From the NCBI RefSeq assembly GCF_900110885.1, contig NZ_FOFJ01000003.1, forward strand, positions 1-64,000: a stretch of 64,000 bases of DNA. Direction: 5' to 3'. Numbering within the stretch: position 1 is the first letter of the stretch; the number at the start of each line of letters is the position of its first letter. Below are positions 9,346 to 18,212 of the stretch, in pieces. This DNA is from Azotobacter beijerinckii (GTDB taxonomy: Bacteria > Pseudomonadota > Gammaproteobacteria > Pseudomonadales > Pseudomonadaceae). Under the pieces are notes generated by a model, which was not told the origin of the DNA, searched no databases, and worked only from the letters and a program-made list of their open reading frames with translations. Both the position numbers and the translations under genes were made by a program.

Positions 9346-11085
9346 ATGCTTACACTGCTTCATCTGTTATCTGCCATTGCCCTGCTCGTGTGGGGCACGC
9401 ATATCGTCCGTACCGGCATCCTGCGCGTCTACGGCGCACAGTTGCGCCGTCTGCTCAGCCACAGCATGCGCCGGACGCCGCTGGCCTTTCTCGCCGGTAT
9501 CGGGGTCACCGCACTGGTGCAAAGCAGCAACGCCACGGCCCTGCTGGCCAGTGCCTTCGTCGCCGAGGGGTTGATGGCTCTGGCTCCGGCGCTGGCGGCG
9601 ATGCTCGGCGCGGACGTCGGCACTGCGCTGATGGCGCGGGTGCTGACCCTCGATCTGTCCTGGCTGCCGCCGCTGCTGCTGCTCTGCGGCGTGAGCCTGT
9701 TCCTGGCGCAGAAGCAGAATCCCCCCGGCCAGCTCGGCCGGGTGGCGATCGGCCTCGGCCTGATCATGCTCGCCCTCGAGCTGATCGTCGCAGCCAGCGA
9801 ACCCATCACCCACGCCCAGGGACTGGGCCTGCTGTTCGCCTCGCTGACCGGAGACCTCCTGTTGGCGGCAGTGATCGGCGCCCTGTTCGCCATGCTCACC
9901 TACTCCAGCCTGGCTGCGGTGCTGCTCACTGCGACCCTGGCCGGCGCGGGACTGATCGATCTGCCGCTGGCCATCGGCCTGGTGATCGGCGCCAACATCG
10001 GCAGCGGCGTGCTCGCCTATCTCAACAGCAGCCTGCTGGTCGCCGCCGGACGGCGGGTCGCCCTCGGCAACCTGCTCTACAAGCTGCTCGGACTGCTGCT
10101 GGTGCTGCCGCTGCTCGATCCGCTGGTAGCCTGGATGCAGAAGCTGCCGCTCAGCCTGCAGGATCAGGTGATCGGCTTTCATCTGGCCTACAACAGCCTG
10201 CGGTGCGTGCTGCTGCTGCCCAGCGTCACCCCGATGGCACGCCTGTGCACCCGACTGCTGCCGGAGCGGGCGACGGAAAAAAACAGCATCGCCCAGCCAC
10301 GCTACCTGGACCCGAATGCCCTGACCACGCCAATCCTGGCGCTGGCCAATGCGGTGCGCGAGACCCTGCGCATCGGCGATCTGGTCGAACGGATGCTCGG
10401 TCATCTGCAGGGCGTGCTGCAGGGCCGCCGGGCCGAGGCGGGCAGGGAGCTCCGCCGTCTCGAGGAGGATCTGGACGCACTCTACGGAGCGGTGAAGCTG
10501 TACCTGGCCAGACTGCCGCGGGAGGCGCTGGACGAGGCGGAAGATCGCCGCTGGGCGGAGATCATCGAGCTGGCGGTCAACCTGCGGCAGGCCGGCTACA
10601 TCCTCGGCAAGATGCAGCGCCGGACCGAACGGCAGAGCTTCGCCCGCATCGATTTGGAAGAGCTGGCGGAACTGCACGCCGAGCTGCTGGCCAACCTGCG
10701 CCTGGGACTGAGCGTGTTTCTCTCCGGCGATCCGCGCAGCGCGCGCCAGCTGCTGCGCCAGAAGCGCCGCTTCCGCGCCCTCGAGCGGCGCCTGGCTCAC
10801 GCCCATGTCGACCGCCTGCACCGCCAGGTGCTGCACAGCCCCGAAACCGGCTCGACCCACCTGGAGCTGCTGGAGGACATGAAGCGCCTCAACTCGCTGT
10901 TCTGCTGCAGTGCCTACGTGGTGCTGGAAGCCGAAGCCCAGGCCGCCGACCGCCCGGACGAAAAACCCGAGCGGGACCGCCTGGACGGCGAGCTGCGCCG
11001 CCTGCTGCTCGACGACGCAGCGAACAGGCCGGTCGGCCGGGTCGCGGAAAACCCGGCGGCGCGACCGGGTACGCCTTGCGGCTAG
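9346..11085 (+). CDS. Na+/Pi cotransporter family protein with PhoU-like tail
   Basis: A roughly 579-residue protein. The first 300 residues contain two inverted Na/Pi-cotransporter repeats with the signatures TALVQSSNATALL and ANIGSGVLAYLNS. The remaining part is a helical cytoplasmic domain resembling PhoU (LEEDLDALYGAVKLYL and later helices). Such proteins are related to NptA/YjbB, which move phosphate out of or into cells with sodium. The start at 9346 (MLTLLHL) has an AGGGG ribosome binding site, and the upstream TTG frame is ignored. No phosphate-regulated box was recognised. Confidence 0.82.
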   Translation: MLTLLHLLSAIALLVWGTHIVRTGILRVYGAQLRRLLSHSMRRTPLAFLAGIGVTALVQSSNATALLASAFVAEGLMALAPALAAMLGADVGTALMARVLTLDLSWLPPLLLLCGVSLFLAQKQNPPGQLGRVAIGLGLIMLALELIVAASEPITHAQGLGLLFASLTGDLLLAAVIGALFAMLTYSSLAAVLLTATLAGAGLIDLPLAIGLVIGANIGSGVLAYLNSSLLVAAGRRVALGNLLYKLLGLLLVLPLLDPLVAWMQKLPLSLQDQVIGFHLAYNSLRCVLLLPSVTPMARLCTRLLPERATEKNSIAQPRYLDPNALTTPILALANAVRETLRIGDLVERMLGHLQGVLQGRRAEAGRELRRLEEDLDALYGAVKLYLARLPREALDEAEDRRWAEIIELAVNLRQAGYILGKMQRRTERQSFARIDLEELAELHAELLANLRLGLSVFLSGDPRSARQLLRQKRRFRALERRLAHAHVDRLHRQVLHSPETGSTHLELLEDMKRLNSLFCCSAYVVLEAEAQAADRPDEKPERDRLDGELRRLLLDDAANRPVGRVAENPAARPGTPCG

Positions 11086-11116
11086 AATTCGCCCTCCGCT
11101 CCCCGATGACGCCGCC

Positions 11117-12139
11117 ATGCAGTCCATGCAGCCCTGGAAAACCCGCCTCCAGCAACTGATCGCTCTGTCCAGCCGCTACCCTCGCGCGCTCGCCCTGTTC
11201 GGCTTCGCTTCCGGCCTGGCCAGCTTCCTGCTGGTCGAGCGCAAGGAAAGTCTGGCCAGCCTCATCGCCCTGGTGATGCTGGTGAGCTGGGTCTGGTTGC
11301 TGCTGGAGAACCTGCTGACCCGCAGCCTCAGTCGCTGGTTCAGGCTGGATCTGCCGCCGCCGCTGCTGCGCTATGCGACGCAGATGATCCATCAGGAAAG
11401 CCTGTTCTTCGTCCTGCCGTTCTTCTTCACCACTACCACCTGGAACAGCGGCCAGGCGGTCTTCACCAGCCTGCTCGGCCTGGCCGCGCTGGTATCGATC
11501 GTCGATCCGCTGTACTACCACTGGCTGGCACCGCGGCGCTGGGCGCTCATGGCCTTCCACTGCCTGACCCTGTTCGCCGTGCTGCTCACCACCCTACCGC
11601 TGATCTACCAGCTGGCGACGCCGCAAAGCTACCGACTGGCCCTGGCCAGCACCGTGCTGCTGGCCTTCCCCAGCCTGCTCGGCGCACTGCGCGAACAGAA
11701 CTGGCGGCGCCGGCTAATCCTACTCGGCCTGCTGGCTGCCCTCGGCGGTGCCGGCTGGTGGGCGCGCGCCTGGGTGCCGCCGGCCACCCTGTGGCTGAGC
11801 GAGGTGGCGGTGAGCCTGGAAATGGACGGACGCAACCGCGAGCCGGGGGCGAGTCTCAAACGCATCGATCTGGCTCGGCTGCACGCCCAGGGCCTCTACG
11901 CCTATACCTCGATCCACGCTCCCCGCGGGCTGAACGAGCGCATCTACCACGTCTGGCGGCATGCCGGCCGGGAGGTGGACCGCATTCCCCTGGAGATCCG
12001 CGGCGGCCGCCAGGAGGGCTACCGCGCCTGGAGCCACAAGCGACGCTTCCCCGAGAACGCCCTCGGCCGCTGGGAAGTCCGCGTGCAGACCGAGGCCGGC
12101 CAGTTGATCGGCGTGCTACGCTTCAAAGTCGTCGAATAG
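11117..12139 (+). CDS. Membrane protein of the DUF5924/DUF2914 type
   Basis: A 340-residue inner-membrane protein. About seven hydrophobic helices occupy residues 20-225. They are followed by a soluble domain (residues 230-340) whose end, GRWEVRVQTEAGQLIGVLRF, is typical of DUF2914, a beta-rich domain of unknown function found in Pseudomonas membrane proteins. It starts 31 bases after the Na/Pi transporter and may be cotranscribed with it. Function unknown. Confidence 0.7.
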   Translation: MQSMQPWKTRLQQLIALSSRYPRALALFGFASGLASFLLVERKESLASLIALVMLVSWVWLLLENLLTRSLSRWFRLDLPPPLLRYATQMIHQESLFFVLPFFFTTTTWNSGQAVFTSLLGLAALVSIVDPLYYHWLAPRRWALMAFHCLTLFAVLLTTLPLIYQLATPQSYRLALASTVLLAFPSLLGALREQNWRRRLILLGLLAALGGAGWWARAWVPPATLWLSEVAVSLEMDGRNREPGASLKRIDLARLHAQGLYAYTSIHAPRGLNERIYHVWRHAGREVDRIPLEIRGGRQEGYRAWSHKRRFPENALGRWEVRVQTEAGQLIGVLRFKVVE

Positions 12140-12283
12140 TCGATAGCCCGAAATGACCGTCCCAGACGGCCGGGAAGACTCTTTAGTCGACTCGCTGGCA
12201 ATTAGCTGCAGGCAAATTCGCTCAATTCGGTTATCGTTGCGGCATTACGCCCCACCCCACCATTAGGATACTAGGAGATCCGT

Positions 12284-12769
12284 ATGGAATATGCTAACGC
12301 GCAGCTGACGATGACCGTACTGATGACGCCGGACATGGCCAACTTTTCCGGCAACGTGCACGGCGGTACGCTGCTCAAGCTACTCGACGAAGTCGCCTAT
12401 GCCTGCGCCAGCCGCTACGCCGGCCGCTATGCCGTGACCCTTTCCGTGGACCAGGTGACCTTCCGCCAGCCGATCAAGGTCGGCGAGCTGGTGACCTTCC
12501 TCGCGTCGGTCAACTATACTGGCAGCTCATCCATGGAAATCGGCATCCGGGTCGTCACCGAGAACATCCGCGAACGCACCGTGCGCCACACCAACAGCTG
12601 CTTCTTCACCATGGTGGCGCTCGACGAGAACCGCAAGCCCACCCAGGTGCCGCCGCTGCAGCCCACCACGGAGCAGGAAAAGCGCCGCTACGAACAGGCC
12701 AAACGGCGCCGCGAACTGCGTCAGGAGCTGGAAACACGCTACCGGCAGATCAAGAACAAGGCCTCCTAA
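12284..12769 (+). CDS. Acyl-CoA thioesterase, hotdog fold (YciA-like)
   Basis: A 161-residue hotdog-fold thioesterase that hydrolyses acyl-CoA to free acid and CoA. Characteristic segments are NVHGGTLLKLLDEVAY (the HGG..LDE active-site helix), VTFRQPIKVGELV and the strand with SSMEIGIRV. The C-terminal tail is rich in lysine, arginine and glutamate and probably helical. The ATG follows an AGGAGAT ribosome binding site. Monocistronic by spacing. Confidence 0.88.
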   Translation: MEYANAQLTMTVLMTPDMANFSGNVHGGTLLKLLDEVAYACASRYAGRYAVTLSVDQVTFRQPIKVGELVTFLASVNYTGSSSMEIGIRVVTENIRERTVRHTNSCFFTMVALDENRKPTQVPPLQPTTEQEKRRYEQAKRRRELRQELETRYRQIKNKAS

Positions 12770-12848
12770 TCCAGACGACGAATGCACAGGCGTCGACCGG
12801 CAGATCGACTAAGCTGGGCTCGACGTCACAGGTAAAACAACAACAATC

Positions 12849-13259
12849 ATGCTGACTCTCGCCAACCTGTTCATTCTGTTGCTGCTGGCAGGCATCGGTG
12901 CCTGGCTGTGGCATACCCATGGCCTGCGCGAGCAGGCCCTGGCCGCAGTCAGGCAGCACTGCACGAAAGTGGACGTCGAACTGCTCGACGACAACGTCGC
13001 CCTGCGCAGCTTCGGTCTGCACCCCGACGCCCGCGGTCGCCAGCGCCTGGCGCGGATCTACGACTTCGAATTCACCGTCACCGGCGAACAGCGCTACAAC
13101 GGCAACATCGTCATGTTCGGCCACCACGTCGCGCGCATCGAACTGGGCGCCCATCCCTTCCCCGCACCGCCGCAGCCACACCACCAGCACTCCGCCGAGG
13201 TGATCCAGCTCGACCAATGGCGACGCACGCATCCTCTGCACGAACAGCGCCACCACTGA
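12849..13259 (+). CDS. DUF3301 membrane-anchored protein
   Basis: A 136-residue protein with one N-terminal membrane helix (LFILLLLAGIGAWLW) and a soluble domain containing HCTKVDVELLDDNVALRS and RIYDFEFTVTGEQRYNG. This is the pattern of DUF3301 proteins of gammaproteobacteria. The C-terminus is histidine and proline rich (HPFPAPPQPHHQHS). No function is known. Confidence 0.78.
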   Translation: MLTLANLFILLLLAGIGAWLWHTHGLREQALAAVRQHCTKVDVELLDDNVALRSFGLHPDARGRQRLARIYDFEFTVTGEQRYNGNIVMFGHHVARIELGAHPFPAPPQPHHQHSAEVIQLDQWRRTHPLHEQRHH

Positions 13260-13301
13260 AATCCCGCGCGCCTGCGACAGGCCCAAGCCTCCTCCCTCGC
13301 T

Positions 13302-14183
13302 TCACCCCCGCTGCAGAAGAAAGCCAGCCACCCGTTCGGCGCTCTCCTCGGGCCGCTCCTGCATGAAGCAGTGCCCGCCGGGCAACGTATGGGCGCCGAC
13401 GTGGGGATTCATCGCGCACCAGCGCGCCGTCGAACGGGTGATGAAAGGGAAGCTGCGCTGGCCGTTGAGCAGCAGGGTCGGCGTGCGCACCCCGACCAGC
13501 GCCGGCCAGAGGCGACGGGGGAAGGAGTTGAAAATCTCGACCTCCCGGCTCGGCCGGCATTTCAGCTCGATACCGCCGTCCGCAGACTCCTTCAGGGCGT
13601 GCTGGACGTAGGCGCGCAATGCCGCGTCGCTCCAGCCCCGGAAGACGCCGCGACCGTGCAGGCAGGCATAGGCGGTGGCGCGGTCGGGCCAGTGCCGGCG
13701 GCGCGTCGCCGACTGGCGTGCCAGAGCATTGAAACGCTGCAGTCCGAAGAGCTCGGAAAAGCCCAGCGCGCCGATCATCGCCCGACCGAACAGCACCGGA
13801 TCAAGTAGCACCGCACGCTGAAACAAGTCCGGTTCGCGAGCCAGGATCAGGCAGCTCAGCACTCCGCCGAAGCTGTGCCCGCAGGCGTGGCGCGGCACCT
13901 CGCCGAAACGTCCGAGACCGGCCTGGAAAGCCTCCAGTGCCAGCTCGGCGGTACGGTTCCAGCCCTGGAAGCGGCCGCCGTGGTCGCTGTCGCCATGTCC
14001 CTGGACATCGCACAGCCAGAGGTCGAAATCTGCGGCCAGCACGCGTAGCAGCGGCTCGTAGGTCCTCCCGCAAAAGCCGTTGCCGTGCAGAAAGTGCAGC
14101 AGCGGCCTGCCGCTCGGCGTGCTGTGCCAGCCGCGCAGGGTAAAGCCGGCCGAGGTGGCGTGGGACCAGGAATGCAGGATCAT
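13302..14183 (-). CDS. Alpha/beta hydrolase
   Basis: A 293-residue alpha/beta-hydrolase fold protein. LHFLHGNGFCG supplies the oxyanion-hole HGN motif, HACGHSFGG is the nucleophile elbow (GHSFG, catalytic serine near residue 106) and the late PGGHCF holds the likely catalytic histidine. The substrate is unknown, as esterases and lipase-like enzymes share this pattern. It is convergent with the DUF3301 gene and lies upstream of the CobW gene on the same strand, with about 80 bases between them. Confidence 0.82.
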   Translation of the reverse strand: MILHSWSHATSAGFTLRGWHSTPSGRPLLHFLHGNGFCGRTYEPLLRVLAADFDLWLCDVQGHGDSDHGGRFQGWNRTAELALEAFQAGLGRFGEVPRHACGHSFGGVLSCLILAREPDLFQRAVLLDPVLFGRAMIGALGFSELFGLQRFNALARQSATRRRHWPDRATAYACLHGRGVFRGWSDAALRAYVQHALKESADGGIELKCRPSREVEIFNSFPRRLWPALVGVRTPTLLLNGQRSFPFITRSTARWCAMNPHVGAHTLPGGHCFMQERPEESAERVAGFLLQRG

Positions 14184-14264
14184 GCGCACCGTCCATGGAG
14201 GGTGAGGGACGAAGCAGTATAGCCGGACGCCACGGCGCGCAGCCATGCGCCGCGGCCAGGAAAT

Positions 14265-15224
14265 TCACTCCGGCAGGCGGCAGGCCGTCATCCCGGCCTG
14301 GAGCGCGGCCTCGTCGCCGGCGTCGGCGAAGATCAGTTCCAGCCGCGAATCCCGGCGCCACTCGCTAGGCTGCCAGCGGATCGGCTCGCCGTTCAGCGCA
14401 TTGCCGGACAACCAGCCGGCCTCGGTGCGCAGGACCAGCTTGGCACGCCGCCAGGGCAGTCCGGCCAGCCAGCGCTGGACAGCCGACAACGCGAAACGCT
14501 GGCTGGCATGCCAACGCCAGCCAATGCTCCAGCCTTCGGTCCGGGTCTGGCTGGCGCAGACCGGCCGGCCCGGATCGAGCCAGACCTCCGCCAGCTCCGG
14601 CGCCTCGCCCGGCGGTCCGGCGCCCGGCTCAGCACGGGCGGCCAGCCCCGGCAGCAGCGCCAGCGGCAACGCGCCCTGGCAGGTCCAGTACAGTGGACGC
14701 GGCGGCAGCCGCTCGGCCAGTCGTATCCGCGCCGACTCGTCCAGCGACTCCGCCTTGTTCAGAACCAGCAACCCAGCCGCAGCCAGCGCTTCCGCCTGGC
14801 TCGCCGGCAAGGCCTCGCCGGCGGCCAGGGCGGCGGCATCCAGTACCAGCACGGCGGGCTGCAGCGCCAGCACCCCGACCCAGGGCGGTGCAGCGAGCTG
14901 GCGCCACAGCTCGCCCGGATGACCGAGCCCGGAGGGCTCGATCAGCAGACGGTCGGGTCGGGCCTTGCGCAGCAGACGCGCCAAACCGACCCGGAAGGGT
15001 GCGCCGTTGACGCAACACAGGCAGCCGCCAGCAACTTCGGCGAAGGCGATGCCGTCCGCACCGCTGTCCAGCAGGGCGGCGTCCAGGCCAATCCGGCCGA
15101 ATTCGTTGATCAGCACCGCCCAGCGCTCGGCAGCCGGCTTCTGCGCCAGCAACTGGCGGATCAGGCTGGTCTTGCCGGCGCCGAGAGGGCCAGCGATCAG
15201 GTGGGTGGGGATGTTCTTCAGCAT
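14265..15224 (-). CDS. CobW/COG0523 family GTPase
   Basis: A 319-residue G3E GTPase of the COG0523 family, which act as metal chaperones or metal-insertase helpers. The P-loop is GPLGAGKTS (residues 12-20), the family's metal-binding motif appears as GGCLCC, and NKAE is the guanine-recognition motif. The C-terminal CobW domain is shorter than in YjiA-type proteins. The start at 15224 is chosen because homology begins at MLKNIPTHLIAG. An in-frame upstream extension is possible. No Zur-type operator was recognised. Confidence 0.85.
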   Translation of the reverse strand: MLKNIPTHLIAGPLGAGKTSLIRQLLAQKPAAERWAVLINEFGRIGLDAALLDSGADGIAFAEVAGGCLCCVNGAPFRVGLARLLRKARPDRLLIEPSGLGHPGELWRQLAAPPWVGVLALQPAVLVLDAAALAAGEALPASQAEALAAAGLLVLNKAESLDESARIRLAERLPPRPLYWTCQGALPLALLPGLAARAEPGAGPPGEAPELAEVWLDPGRPVCASQTRTEGWSIGWRWHASQRFALSAVQRWLAGLPWRRAKLVLRTEAGWLSGNALNGEPIRWQPSEWRRDSRLELIFADAGDEAALQAGMTACRLPE

Positions 15225-15344
15225 CCGGGCATGGTGGGGCTTTTTGCAGCGAGCGGGAAGCCCGTCGCGGCAGAGCCACCCGCTGGCGGCGGCGAGCGGC
15301 CGCGACATGCTAGAGTCGCGCGCGCCCATCCCGGAGGAATCCCC

Positions 15345-15698
15345 ATGCGCCTGCTCCTGCTGTCCCTGTCTCTTGCCCTGTCCGGCCAGGCCCTGGCCGA
15401 GGCCTGCACGGTGCACAGCAGGGCCGAGCGGGTCGAGGTGCGGATCTGCCAGGAAAACCGCAGCATCCCGGCCAAGCTGTTCCGCGAAGGCTTCTGCCAG
15501 CCGCAGCTCGCCGGACAGACGACCGAGGTGAGCTTCACCGAGCACTGCCCGCAGGGCAGCTTCGGCATCTGCCGCGAGGCACGGGTCGAGGGCACCGCCT
15601 ATCACCAGGATATCCACTACTACGGTGTCGCCAGCGACGCCCGCTACCTCAAACCATCCTGCGAAAGCCGCAGCAAAGGCCAGTGGATCGCGCCCTGA
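15345..15698 (+). CDS. Small secreted cysteine-containing protein
   Basis: A 117-residue protein with a clean signal peptide (RLLLLSLSLALSGQALA) and a mature part with six cysteines (ACTVHS, RICQEN, FCQP, HCPQG, ICREA, SCES), suggesting three disulfides in the periplasm. A GGAGGA ribosome binding site precedes the ATG. It is divergent from the CobW gene. I do not recognise the family beyond similarity to hypothetical Pseudomonas proteins. Confidence 0.7.
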   Translation: MRLLLLSLSLALSGQALAEACTVHSRAERVEVRICQENRSIPAKLFREGFCQPQLAGQTTEVSFTEHCPQGSFGICREARVEGTAYHQDIHYYGVASDARYLKPSCESRSKGQWIAP

Positions 15699-15746
15699 AC
15701 AGGCCCCCGCAAGGCGCGGGCAAATCATGTCTTCACGGGCATTTCA

Positions 15747-15892
15747 CTGACTACGATCAACAAAAGCGCTTCTTCTGGCGACTAGCCGACAATTTCCTTG
15801 TCGTAGTCGCAACATCTTGTCGCGAACCTCGTCGCCCCTTCATGGCTAACTAATTGATTTCCCATATCCAGCCACCTGGCACGTTTCGTGGA
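15747..15892 (+). promoter_or_regulatory. Compound control region: FNR-like box, NifA sites, IHF site, sigma54-like element
   Basis: Upstream of the small secreted gene at 15938, in order: an FNR-like box with two mismatches (15747-15760), a degenerate NifA site TGG-N10-ACA (15776-15791), a perfect NifA upstream site TGT-N10-ACA (15799-15814), an IHF-consensus site (15847-15859, YAANNNNTTGATW) and TGGCACGTTTCGTGGA (15877-15892). The last resembles a -24/-12 sigma54 promoter with GG in place of GC at -12. Distances to the ATG match those of the paralogues at 16732 and 50123 to within 1-2 bp. Confidence 0.75.
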
Positions 15893-15937
15893 AATCCCCT
15901 AGCGAATCCCACCGGAACGCTCCTCGGAGGAGCCGTC

Positions 15938-16249
15938 ATGAAAAAGTTCGGCATTCTGACCCTGACCCTCGGCCTGCTGACCGCCAGCGGTGCCAACGCC
16001 GCCGAAAGCATCGAGGAAACCCAAGGCCGGAGCTTCGCCAAGGTTCTGGGCGGCGCTACTCCGCAAGCCTTCGGCGGCAGTGATCGCACGCGCACCGACA
16101 GCGGCACAGTGAAGATCGTGCGCTCCCCCCACCGCCACTTCGTTGTCGGCGAGCAGGTCGAGATCCGCGGCAACCGCCCGCACACCAAGACGACCGACAG
16201 AGCCGCCACCCTGGCCGACGCCAACGACGGCACGCGCCCTCTCCGCTGA
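15938..16249 (+). CDS. Small secreted protein of the nif-flanking family, zipper-less member
   Basis: A 103-residue protein with a lysine-rich signal peptide (KKFGILTLTLGLLTASGANA). Its C-terminal region contains the family motif RSPHRHFVVGEQVEIRGNRP, almost the same as in the paralogue at 49749. The glycine-zipper stretch of the other members is missing, replaced by a short RSFAKVLGGATPQAFGG segment, so it looks like an internal deletion derivative. The ATG at 15938 follows TCCTCGGAGGA, a short inverted repeat that contains the ribosome binding site and is shared with the paralogues. Its control region predicts expression during nitrogen fixation. Function unknown, probably periplasmic. Confidence 0.7.
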   Translation: MKKFGILTLTLGLLTASGANAAESIEETQGRSFAKVLGGATPQAFGGSDRTRTDSGTVKIVRSPHRHFVVGEQVEIRGNRPHTKTTDRAATLADANDGTRPLR

Positions 16250-16540
16250 GCATTTCTGCGGCCCCGGAGCGCTGCCGGGCCGCCTCCACAGCGACCCGCC
16301 CGATCGCAAGGGGTTACCGCACCCCGACTCGATCACCTCCCCCTGAATAGCCCCCATCACGCCCCAGCCCGACCCGAACCGGACGTACGGACCGCTCGCC
16401 CGGCCAGGAACGGCCGTATCGGGCAAGCAGAGTGCACACGCCGGAGCCAGCAAGCCCATCGCCATCGAACCGCAGGAGTGGCACCGCCAATCGCCAGCAA
16501 TACCCGGTAAAGGCTCAAGCACAAAACCACACTACCCTTC
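16250..16540. other. Intergenic spacer with a GC hairpin
   Basis: This stretch follows the zipper-less gene. It contains a 7-bp GC hairpin at 16258-16283 (arms GCGGCCC and GGGCCGC, 12-base loop) that could end transcription, although no T-run follows. I see no coding gene in the rest. Confidence 0.5.
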
Positions 16541-16686
16541 TTGATCCAGATCAATGAAAACGCGGTTTTTTGTGAGAAACGAGACAAACTTTTGTAGCCA
16601 TAACGACACTTTGTCGCTTATGAAATCCCGCAAAATTATATAACTGATTGATTTTAATCATAAATTTCATTGGCATGCTTCGTGGA
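16541..16686 (+). promoter_or_regulatory. Compound control region with perfect FNR-type box and two perfect NifA sites
   Basis: In order: a perfect FNR/Anr/CydR-type box TTGAT-CCAG-ATCAA (16541-16554), two perfect NifA upstream sites TGT-N10-ACA (16571-16586 and 16593-16608), an IHF-consensus site (16641-16653) and TGGCATGCTTCGTGGA (16671-16686), a sigma54-like -24/-12 element with GG instead of GC at -12. The -24 T lies 61 bases before the ATG at 16732, exactly as in the 15938 copy. This is the best preserved of the three full modules. Confidence 0.82.
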
Positions 16687-16731
16687 TATATAAGATCAAA
16701 GATCTGCTGAAGCCTTCTGCGGAGAGCTGCC

Positions 16732-17049
16732 ATGAAAAAGCTCGGCACCCTGGCCCTGACCCTCACCCTGCTGACCGCCGGTAGCGCACATGCCGTCGAA
16801 GGTGTCGAGAGAACCACGGAGCAGGCTGCCGGCAAGCCGGGCGGCGGCATGAGCGGGCTGATGATCAGTGTCATCGGCAGCTCGATCGGCATGCTGGTCG
16901 GCGCCGGCATCGGGGCACTGCTCGGCGACGAGAAGGTGCTGCGCGCTCCGAGTAACGAACTGGCCGCTGGCGAAGCGGTCAGGTCCCGTGGCAACCGCGC
17001 CTATCGCGAAGCCACCGCACTGGCCGGTGTTGGCGGCAGCTATCGCTGA
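16732..17049 (+). CDS. Small secreted glycine-zipper protein of the nif-flanking family
   Basis: A 105-residue protein with signal peptide (KKLGTLALTLTLLTAGSAHA) followed by a glycine-zipper membrane-like segment, with GGGMSGLMIS leading into GMLVGAGIGALLG (residues about 41-65). This resembles the glycine-zipper 2TM segments of SlyB-like outer-membrane proteins, but no lipobox cysteine is present. The C-terminal motif is eroded to LAAGEAVRSRGNRAY compared with paralogues. The upstream region carries two NifA sites and an FNR-type box, so expression during microaerobic nitrogen fixation is predicted. Function unknown; envelope location is inferred. Confidence 0.75.
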   Translation: MKKLGTLALTLTLLTAGSAHAVEGVERTTEQAAGKPGGGMSGLMISVIGSSIGMLVGAGIGALLGDEKVLRAPSNELAAGEAVRSRGNRAYREATALAGVGGSYR

Positions 17050-17442
17050 ATCCACATCCGCCACCGTTTAAGTCGCCGGGTCTGTCCGTCCTCCCATCCG
17101 GGCAGATCTGGCGCATTTCTCCCCCGGAACCCGTGTCCCTCCCGAGTGCACGGGACGGGCTGCAGGGCACTGCCCCACTCGGCGTGGCGTGCACCCTGCC
17201 ACTCCAGGCAGCCCCATGAGTGCAGCGACGTCGTCGCGATGAAAAAGAGACGGAAAAACCGAGCCGGAAGCGGAAGGCGAGCTGCCCAGGCATTCGACTG
17301 AATGGAAAAGAGAGCGACCGGCAGGGTAGTGACGGATCTCCTGCAGCAAGAGATCGTGCACCGAATGGCGCAGAGAGGGCGAAGAAAGGCGACTCGTCGG
17401 GCAGCCGGTCATGCAGCAACGCTGCATGACCGGATCGACCCC
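17050..17442. other. Intergenic spacer before nifF end
   Basis: Nearly 400 bases between two convergent genes. Apart from the perfect hairpin at 17405-17433 beside nifF, no gene or recognisable site is visible. Confidence 0.5.
17405..17433 (-). terminator. Hairpin downstream of nifF
   Basis: A perfect 12-bp inverted repeat (CCGGTCATGCAG, loop CAACG, CTGCATGACCGG) begins 10 bases beyond the nifF stop codon. There is no U-tract, so it may serve as a 3' stabilising stem or a weak terminator. Confidence 0.65.
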
Positions 17443-17988
<546 letters not shown>

Positions 17989-18067
17989 TTAACCTCTGGC
18001 TGCGTGCATGATCGTGGTCGGGGCGCCAGTCTCCGGGCTTGCACACCTGGCTGGCCGATGAGTGGTA

Positions 18068-18210
18068 GCAAGAAACAGACCACTCTCCAGAGCCCGACCA
18101 CAGTTACCAACTTATTGATTTACAAGTATTTTTTATAAAAGCAAAAAACCCTGTCGCAAATGCGACGCCAAGGAAGCGGCAGACAGGCTGGCCTTGTCGT
18201 TTTTACAACA
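18068..18210 (-). promoter_or_regulatory. nifF promoter: sigma54 element, IHF site, NifA sites
   Basis: On the minus strand, TGGTCTGTTTCTTGC (18068-18082) fits GG-N10-GC. Upstream are an IHF-consensus site (18108-18120), a near NifA site TGT-N10-ACG (18152-18167, itself an inverted repeat) and a perfect NifA site TGT-N10-ACA (18195-18210). The last ends 2 bases from the clpX stop codon. Confidence 0.85.
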
Positions 18211-18212
18211 CC

